A stretch of DNA of 64,000 bases from FEN-299 sp963727765. GTDB lineage: Bacteria > Acidobacteriota > Vicinamibacteria > Vicinamibacterales > Fen-181. The stretch covers positions 573,743 through 637,742 of the forward strand of contig CAVSGZ010000013.1 of assembly GCA_963727765.1 (NCBI GenBank). Reading direction: 5' to 3'. Made by a program: the position numbers and the translations under genes. Positions 27,009 to 35,707 of this stretch are shown piece after piece. The notes beneath the pieces are model-generated. The model was not told where the DNA came from, did no database searches, and saw only the letters and a program-made list of their open reading frames with translations. How positions within the stretch are numbered: the first letter of the stretch is position 1; each line of letters opens with the position of its first letter.

Positions 27009-28346
27009 ATGGACGAGACGAACATCTGGGAGCGCGTGCTCGATCGGGTTGCCACCAAGGTGAACCAGCACACGTTCTACTCGTGGTTCAAGGGCACGAG
27101 CCTCGAGCGGGACGAAGGCGCCGCCATCGTGGTGCGCGTGGCGAACCCGATGGTGAAGAACTGGCTGCAGCGCAACTACGCCGCGGTCCTCGACGAGGCC
27201 GTTCGCGAGGCCGAGCGGCCCGGCTGCCGCCTCGTGTTCGTCACCGCGGCCAGCGACGCGCCGGCCGCCGGCGGGGCGGCCCCCGCCGAAGCCCCGGAGC
27301 CGGAGGCGGAGCTCGCGCCAGTGACGTCGCTCGGCGGGCTCAATCCCAGGTACGCCTTCGAGACGTTCGTCGTTGGTCCGTCGAATCAGTTTGCCGAGGC
27401 GGCCTGCCGCGCCGTGGCCGAGGCGCCGTCGCGCTCGTACAACCCGCTGTTCATTTACGGCGGCGTGGGCCTGGGCAAGACGCACCTGATGCACGCGATC
27501 GGGCACTACGTGCTCCGGCACCACCCGAACATGCGCCTGACCTACATCTCGACCGAGCGCTTCAAGAACGAGATGATGAACGCCGTCAAGAACAACCGCG
27601 TCTACGAATTCCGCGAGCGCTACCGCACGGTTGACGTCCTGCTGGTCGACGACATCCAGTTCCTGGCCGGCATGGAGGGGACGCAGACGGAGTTCTTCCA
27701 CACCTTCAACTCGCTGTTCGACGCGCAGAAGCAGCTCGTCATCAGCAGCGACCGCACGCCGCGCGAGATTCCCTCGCTCGAGGAGCGGCTGCGCTCGCGC
27801 TTCGAGTGGGGCCTCATCGCCGACATCCAGCCGCCCGACCTCGAGACGAAAGTCGCCATCCTCAAGAAGAAGGCCGAGGCCGAGGCGATCCCGCTGCCCG
27901 ACAACGTCGCGCTCTACATCGCGGGCAAGATCAAGTCGAACATCCGCGAGCTCGAGGGCTCGCTCGTGCGGCTGATCGCATACGCATCGCTGAAGGGGCA
28001 CGACATCACGCTCGCGCTCGCGCAGGACGTGCTCAAGCACGTGCTCGACCACGACGAGAAGGCCGTAACGATCGAGGTGATCCAGAAGTACATCGCCGAC
28101 TACTACCACCTCCGGCCCGGCGACCTGAAGGCGCGCAACAACTCGAAGTCGGTCGCGCGGCCGCGCCAGGTGGCGATGTACTTGTGCAAGATGCTCACCA
28201 ACGCCTCGCTGCCCGAGATCGGCCGCAGCTTTGGCGGCAAGCACCACTCGACGGTGATCCACTCGATCAAGATGGTCGAGAAGCTGAAGGACTCGAACTC
28301 GGATTTCAACACCCTTCTCAACAGTTTTGTCGAGTCGTTGAGGTAG
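27009..28346 (+). CDS. dnaA: chromosomal replication initiator DnaA
   Basis: A 445-aa AAA+ initiator. Domain I begins MDETNIWERVLDRVATKV, and an Ala/Pro/Glu-rich linker (about 80-105) is domain II. Domain III has Walker A YGGVGLGKTHLMHAI (about 150) and Walker B VDVLLVDDIQFLAG. Domain IV ends with the DNA-binding signature SFGGKHHSTVIHSIKMVE. The ATG at 27009 gives the family N terminus, although the frame is open further upstream. It is the first rightward gene after the divergence point, and DnaA boxes lie on both sides. Confidence 0.98.
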   Translation: MDETNIWERVLDRVATKVNQHTFYSWFKGTSLERDEGAAIVVRVANPMVKNWLQRNYAAVLDEAVREAERPGCRLVFVTAASDAPAAGGAAPAEAPEPEAELAPVTSLGGLNPRYAFETFVVGPSNQFAEAACRAVAEAPSRSYNPLFIYGGVGLGKTHLMHAIGHYVLRHHPNMRLTYISTERFKNEMMNAVKNNRVYEFRERYRTVDVLLVDDIQFLAGMEGTQTEFFHTFNSLFDAQKQLVISSDRTPREIPSLEERLRSRFEWGLIADIQPPDLETKVAILKKKAEAEAIPLPDNVALYIAGKIKSNIRELEGSLVRLIAYASLKGHDITLALAQDVLKHVLDHDEKAVTIEVIQKYIADYYHLRPGDLKARNNSKSVARPRQVAMYLCKMLTNASLPEIGRSFGGKHHSTVIHSIKMVEKLKDSNSDFNTLLNSFVESLR

Positions 28347-28668
28347 CGTTGGAGTCCGCGCGGGGCAGCGGAATCGCGCGGGGCGGGGCGAGCGCTGGCG
28401 GGGTTTTCCACAGCCTGCGGCTTCAATCGACGATCGGGGTTGTGGATAACCGGGGCCCTCGCGCGGGCCTCCCGGGCGGGGCCCGTGGGCGCACAGAGCT
28501 TCCACAGCGCAAGTGGTTCAAAAAAAAGGACTAATCTCGGTTGTTCGTCATTTCCACACGATATCTTTTCCTATATAATTAGTTGTTTCAGATCTTGAGA
28601 TCTTCAAGACTAATTGGCGACAGTCACCGGAGCGATCACCAACTCTCTCTCGCGAGGTCAGAGGCGCC
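28347..28668. other. dnaA-dnaN spacer, probable oriC core
   Basis: A 322-bp spacer with DnaA boxes TTTTCCACA (28404-28412), a perfect TGTGGATAA (28441-28449) and ATTTCCACA (28550-28558), plus a weaker TCCACA at 28501. An AT-rich stretch follows (28561-28615, including TATAATTAG and a CTTGA-N5-TCAAG inverted repeat). In a genome this GC-rich it is the obvious DNA-unwinding candidate. Confidence 0.78.
28551..28579 (+). promoter_or_regulatory. candidate dnaN promoter
   Basis: TTTCCA (28551-28556), a 17-bp spacer and a perfect TATAAT (28574-28579) lie about 90 bp upstream of the dnaN ATG. The -35 overlaps a DnaA-box-like ATTTCCACA, so DnaA could repress it. Confidence 0.6.
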
Positions 28669-29778
28669 ATGGAACTAGTTGTCCGCAAGAGCGACCTGCT
28701 GCGTGAACTGCAACTCTTCCAGGGAATCGTCGAGCGGAACAACACGATTCCCGTGCTCGCCAACGTCCTCATGGAGGCCGAAGGCGACCAACTCCGGTTC
28801 CTGGCCACCGATCTCCAGGTGGCGCTGCGCAGCCAGTGCCCGGCGTCGGTCGCCAAGGGCGGGAAGCTGACGCTGCCGGCCAAGAAACTCTTCGAGATCA
28901 TCCGCATGCTGCCCGAGACCGAGATCCGGATCGAGCAGGACAAGTCGGGCGTACGCGTGGCGGCCGATCGCTTCGACTCGAGGATGCAGGCAATGCCCGC
29001 CGACGACTTTCCCACGCTACCGCACCCGTCCGGCACCGCGACGCTGACGCTGCCCGCTGCGAGGCTGGGCGAGATGATCGCGCGCACGCAGTTTGCGACG
29101 ACGAGCGACGACACGCGGTACTTCCTCAACGGCGTTCTGCTCGTCGCCGGCGCCGGACACTTCTCGCTGGTGGCCACCGACGGGCACCGCCTCTCGCTCG
29201 TCAGGGCGGACATCGACGGCGAGGGCCCGGCTGAGGAAGTGCGGGTGCTGCTGCCGAAGAAGACCGTGGCCGAGCTCGCGCGGCTGGCGTCGGAGACGGA
29301 GAACCCGGTCGAGTACGAGCGCCAGGAAAACCACCTCTTCTTCAAGGTGGGGGAGCGCGTGCTCATCTCGCGGATGATCGAGGCGCAGTTCCCGGCCTTC
29401 GAGCGCGTGGTGCCGAAGGGGAACGACAAGGTGATCGAGTTCGAGCGCGAGCGCCTCGCCAACGCCCTCAAGCGCGTCGGCCAGCTGTCGCCCGAGCGCT
29501 CCAAGGCCGTCCGGTTCGCGATCGAGGAGGGCAAGGTCGAGGTGTCGTCGAGCAGCCCCGAGTTCGGGGAGGCGAAGGAGACGATCCTCATCGACGACTA
29601 CAAGGGGAGCCCGCTGCAGATCGGCTTCAACGGCCAGTACGTGCTCCAGTTCCTCGACGTGGTCGGCACCGACAAGGTGGCGCTCGAGCTCAAGGACGAA
29701 GTCAGCCAGGCCGTCATGAGACCGGTCGGCCAGGACGGGTTCGCCTACACGTACGTGCTGATGCCGATGCGGTTCTAG
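28669..29778 (+). CDS. dnaN: DNA polymerase III subunit beta (sliding clamp)
   Basis: A 369-aa clamp with three repeated domains. It starts MELVVRKSDLLRELQLFQGI. LANVLMEAEGDQLRFLATDL, LVATDGHRLSLV and the C-terminal MRPVGQDGFAYTYVLMPMRF are hallmark segments; the last forms part of the partner-binding pocket. It follows the origin spacer, with gyrB next after 28 nt. The usual recF is absent between them. Confidence 0.97.
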   Translation: MELVVRKSDLLRELQLFQGIVERNNTIPVLANVLMEAEGDQLRFLATDLQVALRSQCPASVAKGGKLTLPAKKLFEIIRMLPETEIRIEQDKSGVRVAADRFDSRMQAMPADDFPTLPHPSGTATLTLPAARLGEMIARTQFATTSDDTRYFLNGVLLVAGAGHFSLVATDGHRLSLVRADIDGEGPAEEVRVLLPKKTVAELARLASETENPVEYERQENHLFFKVGERVLISRMIEAQFPAFERVVPKGNDKVIEFERERLANALKRVGQLSPERSKAVRFAIEEGKVEVSSSSPEFGEAKETILIDDYKGSPLQIGFNGQYVLQFLDVVGTDKVALELKDEVSQAVMRPVGQDGFAYTYVLMPMRF

Positions 29779-29806
29779 GTCGCGTCCCCCGCGACGCGTT
29801 CCCGAG

Positions 29807-32390
29807 ATGTCAGAGTCCATGCCCGATCGTGACGAGAGTTTGCGTTCTGAAGCCGGGGCCCCTGCCCCAGCCGCGCCCGTGATCGTCCCCGACATCGATG
29901 CCGCCCAGGGAGGGGAGCCGCGGCCGGAGGAGTCGGCGGAGGTCGACGCCTACGGGGCGGACAAGATCAAGGTGCTCGAGGGGCTGGAGGCGGTCAGGCA
30001 GCGGCCCGCGATGTACGTCGGCTCGACGGGCGTGACGGGGCTCCACCACCTGGTCTACGAGGTGGTGGACAATTCGATCGACGAGGCGCTCGCCGGGTTC
30101 TGCAACGCCATCAACGTCACGATCCACATCGACCACTCGGTCACCGTCGTCGACAACGGCCGCGGGATCCCGGCCGACATGCACGAGAGCGGACGATCGG
30201 CGGCCGAGGTCGTGATGACCGTGCTGCACGCCGGCGGCAAGTTCGACAACGACAGCTACAAGGTGTCGGGCGGGCTGCACGGCGTCGGCGTGTCGGTCGT
30301 CAACGCCCTGTCGGAGACGCTCGACCTCGAGATTTGGCGCAACGGGCTCGTCTACCACCAGACCTACGAGCGCGGCAAGCCGCAGGCCGACCTCGAGATC
30401 ACGGGCAAGACCAAGAAGCGCGGCACGAAGATCACGTTCCTGCCCGACGCCCAGGTGTTCGAGACGATCGAGTTCTCCTTCGACACCCTGGCGCAGCGGC
30501 TGCGCGAGCTCGCCTTCCTCAACCCCGGCGTCGCCATCTCGCTCGACGACGAGCGGGGCGACGGGCGCAGCCATCGGTTCCAGTACCGAGGGGGGCATCC
30601 GGGAGTTCGTGACGCACCTCAACCGCAACAAGACGGGCGTCAACGACGAGCCGATCTACATGCGCGGCGAGCGCGACGGCATCGACGCCGAGATCGCCCT
30701 GCAGTGGAACGACGGCTACACTGAGACCCTGTACAGCTTCGCCAACAACATCAACACCCACGAGGGGGGCACGCACCTTTCGGGGTTCCGCGCGGCGCTG
30801 ACGCGAACGGTCAATTCCTACGCGGCCAAGAACAACCTCACCAAGGACCTCAAGGAGAGCATCAGCGGCGACGACATCCGCGAGGGGCTGACCGCGGTCA
30901 TCAGCGTGAAGATCCCGCGGCCGCAGTTCGAGGGCCAGACCAAGACCAAGCTGGGGAACACCGAGGTCAAGGGGATCGTCGAAGCGATCGTCAACGACAA
31001 GCTGGGCGCCTATCTCGAGGAGAACCCGGTCGTCGCGCGCCGCCTGGTGTTGAAGTCGGTCGAGGCCGCGCGCGCACGCGACGCGGCGCGCAAGGCCCGC
31101 GACCTGGTGCGGCGCAAGGGGGCGCTCGAGAACAGCAGCCTGCCGGGCAAGCTCTCCGACTGCCAGGAGCGCGACCCCTCGCGCTGCGAGCTGTACATCG
31201 TCGAGGGGGAGTCGGCCGGCGGGTCGGCCAAGCAGGGGAGGGACCGCCGCTTCCAGGCGATCCTGCCGCTCAAGGGGAAGATCCTCAACGTCGAGCGGGC
31301 GCGGTTCGACAAGATGCTCGGCAGCGAGGAAATCAAGGTGATGATCGCGGCGCTCGGCTGCGGCATCGGCGCCGAGGACTTCGAGATCGAGAAGCTGCGC
31401 TACCACCGCGTCATCATCATGACCGACGCGGACGTCGACGGGTCGCACATCCGCACGCTCCTGCTGACCTTCTTCTACCGGCAGCTGCCCGAGCTCATCG
31501 AGCGGGGCCACGTGTACATCGCGCAGCCGCCGCTCTTCCGGGCCAAGCGGGGCAAGACCGAGCACTACATCAAGGACGAGCGCGAGCTGGAGAACTGGCT
31601 GATCCACCGCGCGGTCGAGAGCCGCGCCGTGCGGCAGCCTGACGGCAGCGAGCTGTCGGGCGCCGCGCTCGAGCGGATCCTGCACCGCCTGATTGCCTTC
31701 AACAAGTACCGGCACGTGATCGAGCGGCGGGGCTACCAGCGCGACGTCGTGCGGGCGCTGATGGACCGCGACGCGCGCGACCGGGCGTTCTTCGCGGACC
31801 CCGGCGCCCTGAGCCAGGTCGCGGCGGACCTGGAATCGCCGACGCGGACGGTGACGGTGGAGCCCGACGAGGAGCACAACGTGTCGGCGCTGCGCGTCGA
31901 GGACCGGTCGAACGGCTACGCCCGCCACTACACGGTCGACATGGACTTCGTCTCCGGCGGCGAGTACCGCACGCTGCTCGCGGCCTACCGGGAGATCAAG
32001 GGGCTTCGCCTGCCGGTCGTCGTCGCGGCCGGCGCGCCGGGGGCGCCCGAGGTGGCGGAGAAGGACGCGGCCGAGGGGGCCGCGGGGCAGGGACCGGCGG
32101 CCAGGGACGCCGACGTCTCGCTCGAGACGCTGGACGACCTGGTGGAGTTCTTCATCGCGGCCGGCAAGCGTGGCGTGGCGATCAACCGCTACAAGGGCCT
32201 CGGCGAGATGAACCCCGAGCAGCTCTGGGCCACCACGATGAAGCCCGAGGCGCGGACGCTGCTGCAAGTGAGGGCCGAGGACCACACCGAGGCCGACCTG
32301 ATGTTCACCACGCTGATGGGCGACCAGGTCGAGCCGCGGCGGAAGTTCATCGAAGAGAACGCGCTCGACGTGAAGAACTTGGACATCTAG
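29807..32390 (+). CDS. gyrB: DNA gyrase subunit B, apparent +1 frameshift
   Basis: ATPase subunit of gyrase, about 860 aa once one base is removed at about 30586-30587 (data CAGTACCGAG; QY-EGGIREFVTHLN expected). The GHKL ATPase has EVVDNSIDEALAG, DNGRGIP and GGLHGVGVSVVNAL. The TOPRIM domain has IVEGESAGGSAKQGRDRRFQ, ILPLKGKILNVE and DADVDGSHIRTLLL, and the C terminus has YKGLGEMNPEQLW. A roughly 170-residue insert before the C-terminal domain, with an Ala/Gly/Pro-rich loop (about 740-765), is of the Gram-negative GyrB type. The gene is essential and both halves are intact, so I treat the indel as a sequence error. Confidence 0.93.
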
Positions 32391-32395
32391 CTGCA

Positions 32396-34850
32396 ATGAC
32401 CATCGCCGCCTCGAAGCTCCCGGTCAACATCGAAGACGAGATGAAGCGCTCGTACATGGATTACGCCATGAGCGTGATCATCGGGCGCGCGCTTCCCGAC
32501 GTGCGCGACGGCCTCAAGCCGGCCCACCGCCGCGTGCTCTACGGCATGCGGACGATGGGGCTCTCGAGCACCCGCGCCTACCGCAAGTGCGCCAAGATCG
32601 TCGGCGAGGTGATGGGCAACTACCATCCCCACGGGGACGCGGCGATCTACGACACGCTCGTCCGCCTCGCGCAGGACTTCAACATGCGGTCGCCGCTCGT
32701 CGACGGCCAGGGGAACTTCGGCTCGATGGACGGCGACCCGCCGGCGGCCATGCGCTACACCGAGGCCCGGCTCAAGCCGCTCGCCGAGGCGATGATGGCC
32801 GACCTCGAGAAGGAGACGGTGGATTTCGTCCCCAACTACGACGAGACCACCGAGGAACCGACGGTCCTGCCGGCGCCGTTCCCCAACCTGCTCGTCAATG
32901 GGTCGGTCGGCATCGCCGTCGGGATGGCCACCAACGTCCCGCCGCACAACCTCCGCGAGGTGATCGACGGGACCCTCTGGCTCATCGAGCATGCGGCCGA
33001 GTCGGCCGAGGCCAAGCTCAAGGGACTGCTGCGCCTCATCCCCGGGCCGGATTTCCCGACCGGCGCCCGCATCGTCGGGCGGTCGGGCATCGTGCAAGCC
33101 TACATGACCGGCCGCGGCAGCATCACGATCCGCGCGAAGACCGCGGTGGAGGAGTCGGCGAAGGGCGATCGCAGCGCGATTGTCGTGAGCGAGGTTCCCT
33201 ACCAGGTCAACAAGGCGAAGCTCATCGAGAAGATCGCCGAGCTCGTGCGGGACAAGACGATCGAGGGGGTTTCCGACCTGCGCGACGAGTCGGACCGCGA
33301 CGGCCTCCGGATCGTCATCGAGCTGAAGCGCGGCGAACTCGCCGACGTCGTTCTCAACAACCTGTACAAGCACACGCCGCTCCAGGTGAATTTCGGCGTC
33401 ATCGCGCTCGCGATCGTCGGCGGCCGGCCCCGCTACCTGTCGCTCGTCGAGGCGCTCGAGCACTTCATCGAGTTCCGGCGCGAGGTCGTGCGGCGGCGGA
33501 CCGAGTTCGAGCTCCGCAAGGCGGAGGCGCGGGCGCACATCCTCGAGGGGCTCAAGATCGCCCTCGATCGCCTCGACGCCGTCATCGCGCTCATCCGCGC
33601 TTCGAAGGCGCCGGCCGAGGCGCGCGAGGGGCTGATGGCCAGCTTCGGCCTGAGCCAGATCCAGTCCCAGGCCATCCTCGACATGCAGCTCCAGCGGCTC
33701 ACCGGCCTCGAGCGGCAGAAGATCCTCGACGAGCTGGCCGAGGTGCGGGCCCTCATCGAGAGGCTGCGGGCCATCCTCGGCAGCGAAGCGCTGCTGACCG
33801 GGATCGTCGTCGACGAGCTGAAGGAGATCCGGGAGAAGTTCGGCGACGCGCGCCGCACCGAGATCATCGAGGAGGCGGGGGAATTCCGGATCGAGGACCT
33901 CATCGCCGACGAGGACATGGCGATCACGGTCAGCAACACCGGCTATATCAAGCGCACCGCCGTGTCGAGCTACCGGACCCAGCGCCGCGGCGGACTGGGC
34001 CGCAAGGGGATGAGCATGCGCGAGGAGGACTTCGTCGCGCACCTGTTCATCGCCTCGACCCACGCCTACATCCTGATCTTCAGCGACAAGGGCCGGGTCT
34101 ACTGGCTCAAGGTCTACGAAATCCCGGACGTCGGCCCCGACGGCAAGGGGAAGGCGATCGCCAATCTGGTCTCCATGCTGCCCGACGAGAAGATCGCCGC
34201 GCTGCTGGCAGTCCGGGAGTTCGAGGAGGGGCGGTTCGTCGTCATGGGCACCCGGCGGGGGGTGGTCAAGAAGACCGATCTCGCGGCCTTCCGGAACCCC
34301 AGGGCGGCCGGCATCATCGCCATGGGCGTCGAGGAGGGGGACGCGGTGATCGCCGTGCAGCCAAGCGACGGGCAGGGCGAGGTCTTCATCGGGAGCAGGG
34401 ACGGGATGGCCATCCGGTTCCCGGAATCCGAGGTCCGATTCGACCGGGCGGGGGGCGTTCGGCGTCCGGGGCATCGCCCTTCGCGACGACGACGCGGCGG
34501 TGGCCATGGAAGTGGTGACCCCGGGGGGAACCGTCCTGACCGTGTCCGAGAACGGATTCGGCAAACGGACCGACCTCGACGAATATCGCGTGCAGTCGAG
34601 GGGCGGTTTGGGTATTATCAACATCCACACGACCGACCGGAACGGGAAAGTTGTGGGCATCGCCTACGTGCGCGACGAGGATGAGCTGATGCTCATCACC
34701 CAGCAGGGGAAAGTCCTGCGGACGGGCGCTCGCGACGTCCGGACCATCGGACGAGCCACGCAGGGCGTGCGGCTCATCGGCGTGGAAGAGGACGACCGGG
34801 TCGTTTCGATCGCTCGGCTCGCAGAACGAGAAGAAGATCTCAACGAGTAG
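32396..34850 (+). CDS. gyrA: DNA gyrase subunit A, apparent +1 frameshift
   Basis: About 817 aa after removing one G from the G6 run at 34450-34455. The breakage domain begins MTIAASKLPVNIEDEMKRSY, and the catalytic Tyr121 is in AAMRYTEARL. The quinolone-contact position equivalent to E. coli Ser83 is Ala (HGDAAIYD). The C-terminal wrapping domain carries the GyrA box QRRGGLG, which separates it from ParC. The second frame supplies AFGVRGIALRDDDAAVAMEV through to EEDLNE at 34850. It starts 5 nt after gyrB, so it is translationally close. The homopolymer site makes a sequencing error the simplest explanation. Confidence 0.93.
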
Positions 34851-34864
34851 AGAAGGAGGCTGGC

Positions 34865-35593
34865 ATGCATCGGCCGCGTTATCTTCGGTGTTTACTCCTC
34901 GCTCCCGTCCTGATCGGCCTCGCGCTCGCCGCCGCGGGCTGCGGCGGGTCCGAGAACGACCTGATGATCAAGAAATTCTTCATGGCCTCAGGCGCGGGCG
35001 ACACGGTCACGATCGGGAACATCGCGACCGTCTCGTTCGATCCTAACCGGGACGGCCGGGCGCAGAACGTGTCGTTCGTCAGCGAGACGCCCGAGCAGAC
35101 GCGGGTGCTGAAGATCAAGGAGCTCGACCAGGCGTTCAAGGACGCCCAGGCCGCGGCAGCCGCCGTCAGCAAGGACATGAAGGACTACCAGGACAAGAAC
35201 ACCGAGGCGATCAACCGGGTGCTCAAGGTCGAGCAGTCCGGCACCGGTCGGGTGACCGGCCGCGACGCCGACGTGCAGAAGGCCTGGACGGTCTGGCGCG
35301 AGAAGTCGTCGGTGGCCGAGAAGAAGCTGTCCGAGGCGCGGCAGGCGCTGCAGGTCGAGCGGAGGGTGGCCGACCTGAGCGTGCCCGACAAGGACGCGAC
35401 CGCGTTCGACGCGACCGAGGTGACCAAGGAAGTCACCGTCACGGCGAACGTGCGGACGCCCGACAACGAGACGACCAAGAAGACGCTGGTGCTCACGCTG
35501 CAGCGCGTCATTCTCAAGGACGCCAGCGGCAAGCCGCCGATCGAGGGCAAGTGGATGATCACCGACCTCAAGACGGCGCCTGCCGCCAAGTAG
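34865..35593 (+). CDS. predicted lipoprotein, function unknown
   Basis: A 242-aa protein with a basic n-region, hydrophobic core and lipobox LAAAGC (Cys26), so it should be lipid-anchored. After the anchor come a beta-like stretch (TVTIGNIATVSFDPNRDG) and a helical Ala/Lys/Gln-rich middle (about 75-150) with coiled-coil character. A C-terminal part (VTVTANVRTPDNETTKKTLV) looks beta-rich. I do not recognise a family. It is 14 nt downstream of gyrA on the same strand and ahead of a strong terminator, so it probably ends the dnaN-gyrB-gyrA transcript, an odd place for an envelope protein. Confidence 0.8.
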   Translation: MHRPRYLRCLLLAPVLIGLALAAAGCGGSENDLMIKKFFMASGAGDTVTIGNIATVSFDPNRDGRAQNVSFVSETPEQTRVLKIKELDQAFKDAQAAAAAVSKDMKDYQDKNTEAINRVLKVEQSGTGRVTGRDADVQKAWTVWREKSSVAEKKLSEARQALQVERRVADLSVPDKDATAFDATEVTKEVTVTANVRTPDNETTKKTLVLTLQRVILKDASGKPPIEGKWMITDLKTAPAAK

Positions 35594-35646
35594 GCCAGGC
35601 CGCGTCGGGTCGGAACGGGTGACCGGGCGGGCGGGACCGCCACACG

Positions 35647-35671
35647 AAGGGGCGCCGGACGGCGCCCCTTT
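35647..35671. terminator. rho-independent terminator, probably bidirectional
   Basis: AAGGGGCGCCG-GA-CGGCGCCCCTTT: a 9-bp GC stem with a 2-nt loop, flanked by AA and TTTAT. It lies between the converging lipoprotein and pcrA genes and can serve both. Confidence 0.88.
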
Positions 35672-35707
35672 ATCTTCGTACGGAAGCGCACCCCCGAGGG
35701 TGCGCGG

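Noticed and set aside
32387..34660. A 757-codon minus-strand open frame across gyrA
   Set aside because: It is a shadow of gyrA on the opposite strand with composition only and no domain.
29807..34850. gyrB and gyrA as real pseudogenes or programmed frameshifts
   Set aside because: They are essential genes with intact downstream domains. The gyrA site is a G homopolymer, and no slippery-site/hairpin arrangement is evident.
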